From: Mariprofundaceae bacterium
GTDB taxonomy: Bacteria > Pseudomonadota > Zetaproteobacteria > Mariprofundales > Mariprofundaceae
Direction of reading: 5' to 3'
DNA length: 46,165 nt
Assembly (NCBI GenBank): GCA_015488115.1
Contig: WFOK01000063.1
Coordinates: 1 to 46,165 of the forward strand
Below, in pieces: positions 1-7,696 of this stretch. The notes under the pieces are model-generated. The model was given only the letters and a program-made list of their open reading frames with translations, had not been told where the DNA came from and made no database searches. The number at the start of each line of letters is the position of its first letter. Position 1 is the stretch's first letter. Made by a program: the position numbers and the translations under genes.

Positions 1-159
1 CCCATGGGCAATCTGACCGTCACGCTGTTCAACTACGCCATGAGCCCCTATGACGATTGGCACGAGAAAGCCTGGGGAGCGGCCTTTCTGATCACGCTGG
101 CCGTTCTCACGGTCACGATCATCACGCGCCTGATGCTGCGCAAAAGGAGCAAGCATTGA
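1..159 (+). CDS. pstA: PstA, phosphate ABC transporter permease (C-terminal fragment)
   Basis: Only the last 52 codons are in the window; the gene begins upstream. PstA is one of the two inner-membrane permeases of the high-affinity phosphate importer PstSCAB. The visible end contains the family's typical loop ([16 protein letters not shown]) followed by one hydrophobic transmembrane segment (about [18 protein letters not shown]) and a basic cytoplasmic tail. Its stop codon overlaps the TTG start proposed for pstB by 4 bp, as expected for a pst operon. Identification rests on the tail sequence plus the neighbouring pstB and phoU. Confidence 0.9.
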   Translation, partial: PMGNLTVTLFNYAMSPYDDWHEKAWGAAFLITLAVLTVTIITRLMLRKRSKH

Positions 160-959
160 CCACGCCATCTGCCCCAACGGATCATGCATCCACGGTCTCC
201 GAGGAGATCAAGCTTTCCGTCCGGCACCTCAATTTCTATTACGGCGACAAGCAGGTGTTGTTTGACAACACGCTGGACATCGCAAAAAACAAGGTGACCG
301 CCTTCATCGGACCGTCAGGATGCGGCAAGTCCACGCATATCCGCACCTACAATCGCATGTTCGAGCTTTACAAGGGACACCGTGCCGAGGGTGAGATCCT
401 CATGGACGACATGAACATCCTGGATCCCAAGCAGATCCCGGCACTCGAACTTCGTCATCGCATCGGCATGATCTTCCAGAAGCCGACGCCGTTCCCGATG
501 TCCATCTTCGACAACATCGCCTATGGCCTGAAACTGCACACCAGGCTTGGCAAAAGGGAGATCGAAGAGCGCGTGGAACAGGCTCTGCGCGGCGCGGCCC
601 TGTGGGACGAGGTCAAGGACAAGCTGCATCAGCCCGGCACCGCACTGTCCGGTGGACAGCAACAGCGCTTGTGCATCGCCCGCGCACTTGCCAATGAGCC
701 GGAGGTCATGCTCATGGACGAGCCCTGTTCGGCTCTTGATCCGATCGCCACGGCCAAGATCGAGGAACTCATCGATGAACTCAAGCAGCGCCTGACCATC
801 GTTATCGTCACCCATAACATGCAGCAGGCCGCGCGCGTTTCGGACTACACGGCCTATTTCTATCTCGGCAAACTCATTGAGTTCGGCGACACGAAGACGA
901 TCTTTACGGCGCCAAAGAAAAAGGAAACGGAAGACTACATCACTGGACGTTTCGGATAG
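156..959 (+). CDS. pstB: PstB, phosphate import ATP-binding protein
   Basis: The ATPase that drives phosphate import through PstAC at the inner membrane. From the proposed start it is 267 aa, normal for the family. Walker [10 protein letters not shown] lies at residues 52-60, the ABC signature LSGGQ at 164-168, Walker B VMLMDEP at 184-190 and the switch His at 220. No ATG is available at the N terminus. The TTG at 156 is chosen because AGGAG lies 6 nt upstream and it overlaps the pstA stop; an upstream in-frame GTG at 57 would run deep into pstA. It is followed 16 bp later by phoU, so transport and its regulator are co-transcribed. Confidence 0.95.
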   Translation: MTTPSAPTDHASTVSEEIKLSVRHLNFYYGDKQVLFDNTLDIAKNKVTAFIGPSGCGKSTHIRTYNRMFELYKGHRAEGEILMDDMNILDPKQIPALELRHRIGMIFQKPTPFPMSIFDNIAYGLKLHTRLGKREIEERVEQALRGAALWDEVKDKLHQPGTALSGGQQQRLCIARALANEPEVMLMDEPCSALDPIATAKIEELIDELKQRLTIVIVTHNMQQAARVSDYTAYFYLGKLIEFGDTKTIFTAPKKKETEDYITGRFG

Positions 960-975
960 GCTCGGGAGGAAAATC

Positions 976-1686
976 ATGACAGAACATACGATCAAGAGCT
1001 TCGAGGACGAACTGACAGCGCTGAAGGAAAAGGTGTTGGCCATGGGTGGGCTGGTCGAAAAGGCCATTCGCCGAGCCGTCCGCGCCCTGGCCGAACACGA
1101 CCTGAAACGCGCGCGCAAGGTCATTGAGCGTGATCGGGCCGTCAATGCCCTGGAAGTCGAGATCGACAACATGACACGCTCGCTGCTCGCACTTCGCCAA
1201 CCAGCAGCCAGTGATCTTCGTCTGGTCATTGCAACCGTCAAGATCGTCACCGACCTGGAGAGAATCGGGGATCTCGCCGAAGGGATCGCCGAGTGCGCCC
1301 TACAAGCCGCTGAACACCCACTGAACCATCATGTTGACTCCCTGCAGAATCTGGCAGAAAAAGCGATTGTCCAGCTTCAGGATGCGCTCGATGCCTTTGC
1401 GCGCAATGATGTGGCCAAGGCGCTGGATGTCATCGAGAACGATGAAAAGATCAATCGTGGCTTCCGCAGCCTGCAACGGGAGAACCTGACCTACATGATG
1501 GAGGATCCCCGCCAGATCAGCGCCGGGCTCCTGGCCTCGGCCATTGGCAAGAACATAGAACGGGTTGGCGATCATGCCGTCAACATCGCCGAGATGGTCA
1601 TCTACATCGTCAAGGGGCATGATGTGCGCCATGTCGATCATGAAACAGCCGCAGCCCTTGTCAGCGGAGAGCTCGACGAAGACTGA
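976..1686 (+). CDS. phoU: PhoU, phosphate-specific transport regulator
   Basis: PhoU (236 aa here) links PstSCAB activity to the PhoR/PhoB two-component system and keeps the Pho regulon off when phosphate is plentiful. The sequence shows two related all-helical PhoU repeats; the first has AIRRAVRALAEHD and RQPAASDLRLVIATVKIVTDLERIGDLAE, and the second repeats the pattern with NIERVGDHAVNIAEM. The ATG at 976 has GGGAGGA a few nt upstream. The gene follows pstB closely, and its 3' end is overlapped by ppx. The ERIGD and ERVGDH elements are the usual metal-binding signatures of the family. Confidence 0.95.
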   Translation: MTEHTIKSFEDELTALKEKVLAMGGLVEKAIRRAVRALAEHDLKRARKVIERDRAVNALEVEIDNMTRSLLALRQPAASDLRLVIATVKIVTDLERIGDLAEGIAECALQAAEHPLNHHVDSLQNLAEKAIVQLQDALDAFARNDVAKALDVIENDEKINRGFRSLQRENLTYMMEDPRQISAGLLASAIGKNIERVGDHAVNIAEMVIYIVKGHDVRHVDHETAAALVSGELDED

Positions 1687-3193
1687 AGGCCTTGACGATG
1701 CGTTGATCGCCGCGATCGACGTCGGTTCCAATGCCATGCGGCTTGGCATTGCGGCCTTGGATGAAAAGGCCGCGCCCAGCATGATCATGCGCCATCGCGA
1801 AGCCGTGCGCCTTGGGCATGATGCGTTCACGGCCGGAAGCTTCAGTGAGCAAACGATGCAGGAGGCTCTCCGAGCCTTCGAACATTTCCGTCGCCTTCTC
1901 GACCATCATCACGTAAGCCGCGTGCGCGCCGTGGCCACCAGTGCCATGCGCGAGGCTGCCAACGGACATGAACTGATCGCACGCATCAAGACCCATACCG
2001 GCATCCAGATTCGCATCATCAGCGGCGAGGAAGAGGCTCGTCTGATTCACACCTCGGTTGCGCGCCATATCCGGTTGCAGGACCGCTTCGCATTGTGCAT
2101 CGATATCGGTGGCGGCAGCGTGGAAGTGACGCTATGCGATGACGGCGAGGCAGTATCCTCGCAGAGCTTCAAGATCGGCACCGTGCGCCTACTTGAACTG
2201 TTGCGCCATGGCGAGGATTTCCCCCGACTGTTGCAGGAGTATCTCGACGGCACCCGAAAAAAGCTCCGCGAACAGATTGGCAGTCGCAAGCCGGACTTCT
2301 GCATCGGCACCGGGGGCAATGCCACAGCGATCGGGGATCTTGCTCACCGCATGCTGCAGACACAATCACCCCGTTCCATTCATCGACGCGAGCTGAAGCG
2401 CCTGATCCAGCGACTGAACAGCATGGATGTTGCGACCCGGATACGCAAGCTTGGTCTGCGACCGGACCGCGCCGACGTGATCCTGCCGGCTGCTATGGTG
2501 TTTCTTGAGATCATGATGCTCAGCCGCACAACTTGGCTGCATCTTCCCGAGGCCAGCCTGCTCGACGGCATCTTGATCGACATGACCGCAAGCCCGGACT
2601 ACCGATTGCGCTCTCGGCGCCGCACGCTGCTTGCCTGGGCAAGAAGCTTGAAGGCCAAGTATCATGTCGATCAGCACCACGCCGAAACCGTCGCTCGTCT
2701 CGCGCTCAGCCTGTTCGACCAGCTTGCACCCATGCACCGGCTGGATCACCGCGACCGCCTGCTGCTCGAAGTTGCCGCCAGAGTGCATGAGATCGGCATG
2801 TACATTCGCGTCGGTGGCCATCACCGCCATGCAGCCTACCTGATCATGGCTTCCCCGTTGCTGGGCCTGTCGGATGAAGAAAAAAGCGTATTGGCACAAA
2901 CGGTTCGCTATCATCGCAAGGCATGGCCCAGCCATGAGCATGAAGGCTTTCGTCAGCTATCATCGGAACTGCAGCGCAAGATCTGGATATTGAGCGCGAT
3001 TCTCAGACTGGCCATCGCATTGAACAAGGAAAGGCGCGACCGGGTTCGGCTTGTACGCGCCGATGTCGGTGCACGTCACCTGCGCCTGACGATCGAAGGA
3101 CACGGGGACATGCTGCTGGAGCGCTGGGCCGTGCTTCGCCTCCGAGATTACGTTCGCAAGGCCTTTGACCTCAAGCTCCGTCTGGAAGATTGA
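1640..3193 (+). CDS. ppx: Ppx/GppA exopolyphosphatase with C-terminal HD-like domain
   Basis: Exopolyphosphatase/guanosine pentaphosphatase family, releasing phosphate from polyphosphate chains. From ATG 1640 it is 517 aa. The ASKHA phosphate-binding motif DVGSNAMRL starts near residue 27, the catalytic-Glu motif SGEEEARL is near 128-135, and the second phosphate loop IDIGGGS is at 154-160. The C-terminal half (about 350-430) has HAETVARL and VHEIG motifs of an HD-like fold, as in long Ppx proteins. The start is uncertain: ATG 1640 overlaps phoU by 47 bp and lacks a strong ribosome site; ATG 1631 is another option. The stop lies 1 bp from the convergent ppk1 stop. Confidence 0.9.
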   Translation: MKQPQPLSAESSTKTEGLDDALIAAIDVGSNAMRLGIAALDEKAAPSMIMRHREAVRLGHDAFTAGSFSEQTMQEALRAFEHFRRLLDHHHVSRVRAVATSAMREAANGHELIARIKTHTGIQIRIISGEEEARLIHTSVARHIRLQDRFALCIDIGGGSVEVTLCDDGEAVSSQSFKIGTVRLLELLRHGEDFPRLLQEYLDGTRKKLREQIGSRKPDFCIGTGGNATAIGDLAHRMLQTQSPRSIHRRELKRLIQRLNSMDVATRIRKLGLRPDRADVILPAAMVFLEIMMLSRTTWLHLPEASLLDGILIDMTASPDYRLRSRRRTLLAWARSLKAKYHVDQHHAETVARLALSLFDQLAPMHRLDHRDRLLLEVAARVHEIGMYIRVGGHHRHAAYLIMASPLLGLSDEEKSVLAQTVRYHRKAWPSHEHEGFRQLSSELQRKIWILSAILRLAIALNKERRDRVRLVRADVGARHLRLTIEGHGDMLLERWAVLRLRDYVRKAFDLKLRLED

Positions 3194-3194
3194 A

Positions 3195-5261
3195 TCAGCA
3201 CATTTCTCCCAGCAGACGCATGAGTTCCTCTTGAGCACAAACCGGCCTGCCACGCCCCCGAACGCGGACGTAGCTTCCGTCACTGCGCAGACGCCAGGCC
3301 CCCTGGTTGTCGCGAAGATAAAGTCTGAGGCCCTGTTGCACGAGCTGACGCGCCAATTTCGGGTTCTTTACCGGAAAGCACGATTCCACCCGACGCAACA
3401 GGTTGCGAATCATCCAGTCAGCACTGGCACACAACACCTCCGGCTCGCCGCCGTTATGAAAATAGAACACGCGAGTATGCTCCAGGAACCTCCCCAGCAC
3501 CGAGCGAACCCGGATATTCTCGGAGACCCCCTTGATGCCCGGCCGCAGACAGCAGATGCCGCGCACGATCAGGTCGATCTTGACGCCGGCCTGCGAGGCT
3601 CGATACAGCGCCTTGATAATCTCCGGCTCTTCCAGGCCGTTCATTTTGGCGATAATGCGGCCAACTCCCCCGGCCCTGGCATTGGCTTCCTCGACGCGAA
3701 TGCGTTCCAAAAGACCGCTGTGCAGGGAAAACGGCGCCTGTAGCATCACCCTGAGCTTGGACACCCGCCCCATGCCTGTCAGTTGCTGGAAGATGCGGTG
3801 CACGTCCTCGCCCAGTGACCGATCGCAACTGAGCAGGCTGAAATCGGTATACAGGCGCGTTGTCACGGTATGGTAATTACCGGTTCCCAGATGCACATAC
3901 CGACGTAGTCCACGGCCCTCTCGTCGCACGATCAGCATCATCTTGCAGTGGGTCTTGTAACCAACGACACCATAGACGACCTGGACACCGGCAGCCGCCA
4001 ACCTGTCCGCTAGCTCGATGTTTTCTTCCTCATTGAACCGTGCCCGCAACTCGATCACGGCAACGACCTCCTTGTTCGCCCGGGCTGCGCGAACAAGCGC
4101 ATCGACGATCGGCGACTCGGGAACAACCCGGTAGAGCGTCTGCTTGATGGCCAGCACGTTGGGATCGACCGCCGCCTGATTGAGCAACTCGACGACCGGT
4201 TCGAAACACTGGAACGGGTGATGCAACAGCACATCGCCCTGCCGCACGATCCCGAACATGTCTCTGTCCTCGACCCTTAGTCGTTCGGGAAGCCCGGGCA
4301 CAAAGGGAGGGTATTTCAAATCCGACCGATTCACCTCATCGCAAACCCTGGCCATGCGGTAGAGGTTGACCGGACCATCGACACAGTACAGATCATCATC
4401 ATCCAGCTCGAATTCGCGCAACAAGAATTGTGCCATCGGGGCTGGGCACTTCGTTGACACCTCCAGGCGAACAGCCGCTCCAAACCTGCGCTCGAGCAAT
4501 TCGCCGGCCACGGCCTCCTTCAGATCCTCAGCCTCTTCCTCGTGCAAATACAGCTCGCTGTTTCGCGTCACGCGAAACTGATGACAGGCCCGGACCTGCA
4601 TGCCGGGAAAAAGCTCATCGACATGGGCATGGATGATCGAGGACAAGAACACATAACCGTATTCCACGCCTGAAATCTCGGCTGGCAACCGAATCACGCG
4701 AGGCAATGAGCGAGGAGCCTGCACGATCGCATATTGCATGCTCCTGCCAAACGCATCCTTGCCCTCCAGTTCGACGACAAAGTTCAGAATCTTGTTCAAC
4801 AGACGGGGAAACGGATGCGCAGGATCCAATGCAATCGGCGTCAGAACCGGCAAAAGCTCCCGGTGAAAGAAACGGGCAATCCAGACGGCCTGGGCCTCGT
4901 TCCATTCCGCTCGACGCAAGAACGCAATCCCTTCTTCCCGCAAACAGGGCAGAAGCGTATCGTTCAACAAGGCATACTGCTTTTCGACGATGGCCAGCGC
5001 TTGCCTTCGGATACGACAAAGGGTTTCCATCGCGCTCAATCCATCCGCTCCGGTGCGGCGCGAACCCGATGCGACCCGTTGCTTGAGGGCAGCCACGCGC
5101 ACCTCGAAGAACTCATCCATGTTGGAGGAACTGATGCACAAGAAACGCAGCCGCTCAAGAAGCGGAATCTGCTCATCCATGGCCAGTTCCAGCACACGAT
5201 GATTAAAGGCGAGCATGCTCAGGTCGCGATTCAGGTACAACCCGGGATCATCCAGATTCAT
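3195..5261 (-). CDS. ppk1: Polyphosphate kinase PPK1
   Basis: Makes polyphosphate from ATP reversibly, through a phosphohistidine intermediate. From ATG 5261 it is 688 aa, typical for PPK1. The start is supported by GGAGGG just upstream and by the canonical N terminus (NRDLSMLAFNHRVLELA); upstream in-frame starts lack such a site. The phosphorylated His is expected at about residue 438 (YKTHCKMML), and the second active-site His at about 595 (FLEHTRVFYF); both are present. It is convergent with ppx, so synthesis and breakdown genes face each other. A Pho-box-like repeat lies about 70 bp upstream of the start. Confidence 0.95.
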   Translation of the reverse strand: MNLDDPGLYLNRDLSMLAFNHRVLELAMDEQIPLLERLRFLCISSSNMDEFFEVRVAALKQRVASGSRRTGADGLSAMETLCRIRRQALAIVEKQYALLNDTLLPCLREEGIAFLRRAEWNEAQAVWIARFFHRELLPVLTPIALDPAHPFPRLLNKILNFVVELEGKDAFGRSMQYAIVQAPRSLPRVIRLPAEISGVEYGYVFLSSIIHAHVDELFPGMQVRACHQFRVTRNSELYLHEEEAEDLKEAVAGELLERRFGAAVRLEVSTKCPAPMAQFLLREFELDDDDLYCVDGPVNLYRMARVCDEVNRSDLKYPPFVPGLPERLRVEDRDMFGIVRQGDVLLHHPFQCFEPVVELLNQAAVDPNVLAIKQTLYRVVPESPIVDALVRAARANKEVVAVIELRARFNEEENIELADRLAAAGVQVVYGVVGYKTHCKMMLIVRREGRGLRRYVHLGTGNYHTVTTRLYTDFSLLSCDRSLGEDVHRIFQQLTGMGRVSKLRVMLQAPFSLHSGLLERIRVEEANARAGGVGRIIAKMNGLEEPEIIKALYRASQAGVKIDLIVRGICCLRPGIKGVSENIRVRSVLGRFLEHTRVFYFHNGGEPEVLCASADWMIRNLLRRVESCFPVKNPKLARQLVQQGLRLYLRDNQGAWRLRSDGSYVRVRGRGRPVCAQEELMRLLGEMC

Positions 5262-5329
5262 GCCACCCTCCATCCATGTTCCCGGTCGGGAACCCGTTGC
5301 CACGATTGGCCTAAGTCTGTCCACAAGCC

Positions 5330-5347
5330 GTGACAGCATGATGACAT
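5330..5347 (-). promoter_or_regulatory. Pho-box-like PhoB site upstream of ppk1
   Basis: Read on the minus strand (the ppk1 direction) the site is ATGTCAT-CATG-CTGTCAC. The consensus PhoB box is two 7-bp direct repeats CTGTCAT/CTGTCAC separated by 4 bp; 13 of the 14 repeat bases match. It sits about 70 bp before the ppk1 start codon, and the neighbouring pst-phoU genes are the core of the Pho regulon. PhoB binding and phosphate-starvation induction of ppk1 are inferred; no -10 was assigned. Confidence 0.65.
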
Positions 5348-5362
5348 ATTGTGGTCATGCGC

Positions 5363-5380
5363 CTGTCATCGTTATGCCAT
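5363..5380 (+). promoter_or_regulatory. Possible second Pho-box-like repeat facing the receiver-like gene
   Basis: On the plus strand CTGTCAT-CGTT-ATGCCAT has one perfect Pho half-site and one weak one (4 of 7) with the correct 4-bp spacer. It lies about 48 bp before the receiver-like gene at 5428 and only 15 bp from the stronger minus-strand site. It could make the intergenic region a divergent PhoB-controlled promoter, but the second half-site is poor. Confidence 0.3.
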
Positions 5381-5427
5381 GCTGCCCGAATATGCTGCCT
5401 GCAACAATGTTTCATGGAGGAGTGATC

Positions 5428-5931
5428 ATGTCTCCAAGTGCCCTCGTCGTCAGCCCCAGGGTCATTGCCCGTGAGCAACTGGCAAGTTTGCTGAGCATGC
5501 ATGGCTGGCAAACGACCTGCCTGCATGAATTCCCCGATTCATCCCCTGCGCCAAACAGCAAGCTCCACTGGCTCATCGTGGACATCACCCGGGAGCACCC
5601 AAAGGGCATGCTGCTGATACGCCAAATCGCCCGCCAGCCATGGTCCGGATATTTGGCCGGAATCTGCGAGGGAGGTGCAACACCGATGATGCGGGAAGCG
5701 CGATACCTTGGCATAGACGGCTTCTTTTATCTCAACCGACATGGCAAGGCCATAGATCCCCAAAGGGGACTGGCTGCTCTCCTTCTCAGCCACAAGCGAG
5801 ATCATTCATGCCTGGAACGGCGCAATGCGGACACTCCCCCCAGACGCCAGAGCACCATACCTCCCGGCAATGCCACGACGATGAGCACGAACAGCCAAAG
5901 GATGGCCATGGACGCCGCTGCCTCCGGCTGA
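5428..5931 (+). CDS. Degenerate response-regulator receiver-like protein
   Basis: A 167-aa protein starting at an ATG preceded by GGAGGAG with good spacing. Residues 1-105 look like a CheY-type receiver fold: alternating hydrophobic strands (ALVVS, WLIVDI, GYLAGI, GIDGFFYL) and helices, with an Asp at residue 52 in the phospho-acceptor place. The acidic pair expected after strand 1 is absent (ALVVSPRV), and the conserved Lys after strand 5 is missing (FFYLN). It therefore probably does not work as a normal phospho-switch. The last 43 residues are polar and low in complexity, and their DNA overlaps the 3' end of the opposite-strand membrane-protein gene by 130 bp. No output domain is seen. Function unknown; the receiver assignment is inference. 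Confidence 0.6.
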   Translation: MSPSALVVSPRVIAREQLASLLSMHGWQTTCLHEFPDSSPAPNSKLHWLIVDITREHPKGMLLIRQIARQPWSGYLAGICEGGATPMMREARYLGIDGFFYLNRHGKAIDPQRGLAALLLSHKRDHSCLERRNADTPPRRQSTIPPGNATTMSTNSQRMAMDAAASG

Positions 5932-6719
5932 CCGCCAAAGTAGGCCGCAAGACCGACGTAACCGGCCTCCCTAACGCCAAGGCCATTCAAGGACAACGGC
6001 AGGGCCGAAGCCAGCGCGACGAGACACACCAGAACGGCATAAGCGCTCCAGTCCAACTGCAGGCCAGCGGCCTGGCCGAGCCAGACATGAGCCTGCACGA
6101 CCATGAGCTGGAAAAGCACGGACGCAGGCAGGGCCAGAAGCCAGGCACGACGGAATACCTCCCCATCCAGCGGCAGTCGCTTCCAGCCCGAAAACCTTTC
6201 CGGCGTGGGAAGCCTGCAAAAGATGGGCCACCACCACGGATGCAGCAGCATGCCAAGCCAGGCCAGACCGGCAAGGGCCAACCAGGCAAGGCGCCAGCCG
6301 GCGTCTACCTCGACCAGACAGATGGTGATGGAAACAATCAACAACAGGCCGAAGACGCCGTTCAATCGCTCAAGCACGACACTGGCCGCGGCCGGCCATC
6401 CGGCATCGTTCCGATCACGGGCAAGCAGATAGCCGCGCACGATATCCCCCCCGATGATCGAAGGAAGGAACAGGCTGAGAAACATGCCCAGAAAATACAG
6501 CTGGATCTTGCGATGGGTGTGCACTTCAAGCCCCAGCCCCCTAGCGATCCAGGCCCAGCGCACGGCCGAAAGCACCTGCCCGGCCAGCAACAGAAGACAT
6601 GCGCCGGCAACATACCAGGGATTGACCCGACCAAGCTGCGCGCCAATGGCCGACCAGTCGAGTATCCAGCCAAGCAGAGCGAGCAAGGCAAGGGAAAGGA
6701 CAAGCTTGATCCAGAACAT
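5802..6719 (-). CDS. Lysylphosphatidylglycerol synthase TM-region / YbhN-type membrane protein
   Basis: A 305-aa polytopic inner-membrane protein with about 7-8 hydrophobic segments, of the UPF0104/LPG_synthase_TM family. The family hallmark around residues 70-100 (FLGMFLSLFLPSIIGGDIVR) is clear, as is the later LNGLGVREAGYVGL element. In this family some members flip or transfer lipids, and many stand beside glycosyltransferases. Here it directly follows an ArnC-like and an ArnT-like glycosyltransferase on the same strand (8-bp gap), which suggests a role in lipid-linked sugar handling or surface modification. Substrate unknown. Confidence 0.8.
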   Translation of the reverse strand: MFWIKLVLSLALLALLGWILDWSAIGAQLGRVNPWYVAGACLLLLAGQVLSAVRWAWIARGLGLEVHTHRKIQLYFLGMFLSLFLPSIIGGDIVRGYLLARDRNDAGWPAAASVVLERLNGVFGLLLIVSITICLVEVDAGWRLAWLALAGLAWLGMLLHPWWWPIFCRLPTPERFSGWKRLPLDGEVFRRAWLLALPASVLFQLMVVQAHVWLGQAAGLQLDWSAYAVLVCLVALASALPLSLNGLGVREAGYVGLAAYFGGQPEAAASMAILWLFVLIVVALPGGMVLWRLGGVSALRRSRHE

Positions 6720-6727
6720 GGGATGAA

Positions 6728-7696
6728 TCAGTCCGTAGACCGGTCGTCCCAGCCTATCCGCCGACGGATTGTGTAATATCGCCGGTTCGTGGACTCATGG
6801 TAGATGCGTGTCTGCATCTCCAGGATCAGCCCGATGCCGAACAGCAGCACGCCCGTGACAATCAGCAGTGAGCCTAGCTGCAGCATCGGACGCTGGCCGA
6901 TCTGCGCACCCCATATCAGCTTCTCCAGCGTCAGCCAGCCGTCGATGCCCAGCCCCATGGCAAGACAGAATAGGCCACCCAGGCCGAACAACTGCAGGGG
7001 ACGGTCGGTAAAGCGCTGAAAAAACAGGATCAGCAGCAGATCGACGAGCACCCTGAGCGTACGGCCGAGGCCATACTTGCTCTGTCCGAAACGTCGCGGC
7101 CGATGATGAACCACCTCCTCGGCCATGCGCACACCATACAGGTCGGCCAGCGCCGGAATAAACCGATGCTGTTCCCCGTAAAGCCGCAGATTCTTGGCCA
7201 CGTCCGCCCGCATGAGCTTCAACGGACAGCCATAATCGTGCATGTACACGCGCGTGGCCCGCCGGATCAGTGCATTTGCGATCTTCGAAGGCAGATTACG
7301 GCTCAGGCTCGAATCCTTGCGCGATTTGCGCCAGCCATTGACAAGATCCAGGTCATCCCTCCTCAATCGCTCAAGGAGCCGGGGAATATCCCCCGGATCC
7401 GTCTGCAGATCGCCGTCCATGTAAACGACGAACTCACCCCTGGCCGCCTCGAAGCCCGCGCTCATGGCCGCCGTCTGGCCAAAATTGCGCCTGAACTGAA
7501 TGCCCCGCACGCGGGGATCTTCCCGATGAGCCTCCTCAATGACCGAGAACGTCCTGTCATCCGAGCCGTCATCCACAAAGATCAGCTCATAATCATAGTC
7601 TCCCAGCTTCTCGGACACCTCTCGCACGAGCAGGGGGACATTCTGCTCCTCGCGAAAGACCGGCACGACGATGGAAATCAGTGGGCGCTCAGCCAT
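6728..7696 (-). CDS. Membrane-anchored GT2 glycosyltransferase (ArnC/GtrB/DPM1-like)
   Basis: A 322-aa family-2 glycosyltransferase of the type that moves a sugar from a nucleotide donor to undecaprenyl phosphate. The N-terminal catalytic domain has SIVVPVFREEQNV, the nucleotide-binding VDDGSDD, and the DGDLQTDP metal-binding motif; two C-terminal transmembrane segments follow (near LFGLGGLFCLAMGLGI and LGSLLIVTGVLLFGIGL). ATG 7696 is chosen because GGAGGAG lies just upstream. Its start overlaps the end of the ArnT-like gene by 8 bp. The pair resembles ArnC plus ArnT logic: one loads the carrier lipid, the other transfers the sugar to a surface acceptor. The sugar is not known. Confidence 0.85.
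   Translation of the reverse strand: MAERPLISIVVPVFREEQNVPLLVREVSEKLGDYDYELIFVDDGSDDRTFSVIEEAHREDPRVRGIQFRRNFGQTAAMSAGFEAARGEFVVYMDGDLQTDPGDIPRLLERLRRDDLDLVNGWRKSRKDSSLSRNLPSKIANALIRRATRVYMHDYGCPLKLMRADVAKNLRLYGEQHRFIPALADLYGVRMAEEVVHHRPRRFGQSKYGLGRTLRVLVDLLLILFFQRFTDRPLQLFGLGGLFCLAMGLGIDGWLTLEKLIWGAQIGQRPMLQLGSLLIVTGVLLFGIGLILEMQTRIYHESTNRRYYTIRRRIGWDDRSTD

Noticed and set aside
5640-6776. Plus-strand open frame of 378 codons opposite the YbhN-type gene
   Set aside because: Overlaps a membrane protein with clear family motifs; its sequence is Gln/Gly/Pro-rich with no fold-like pattern.
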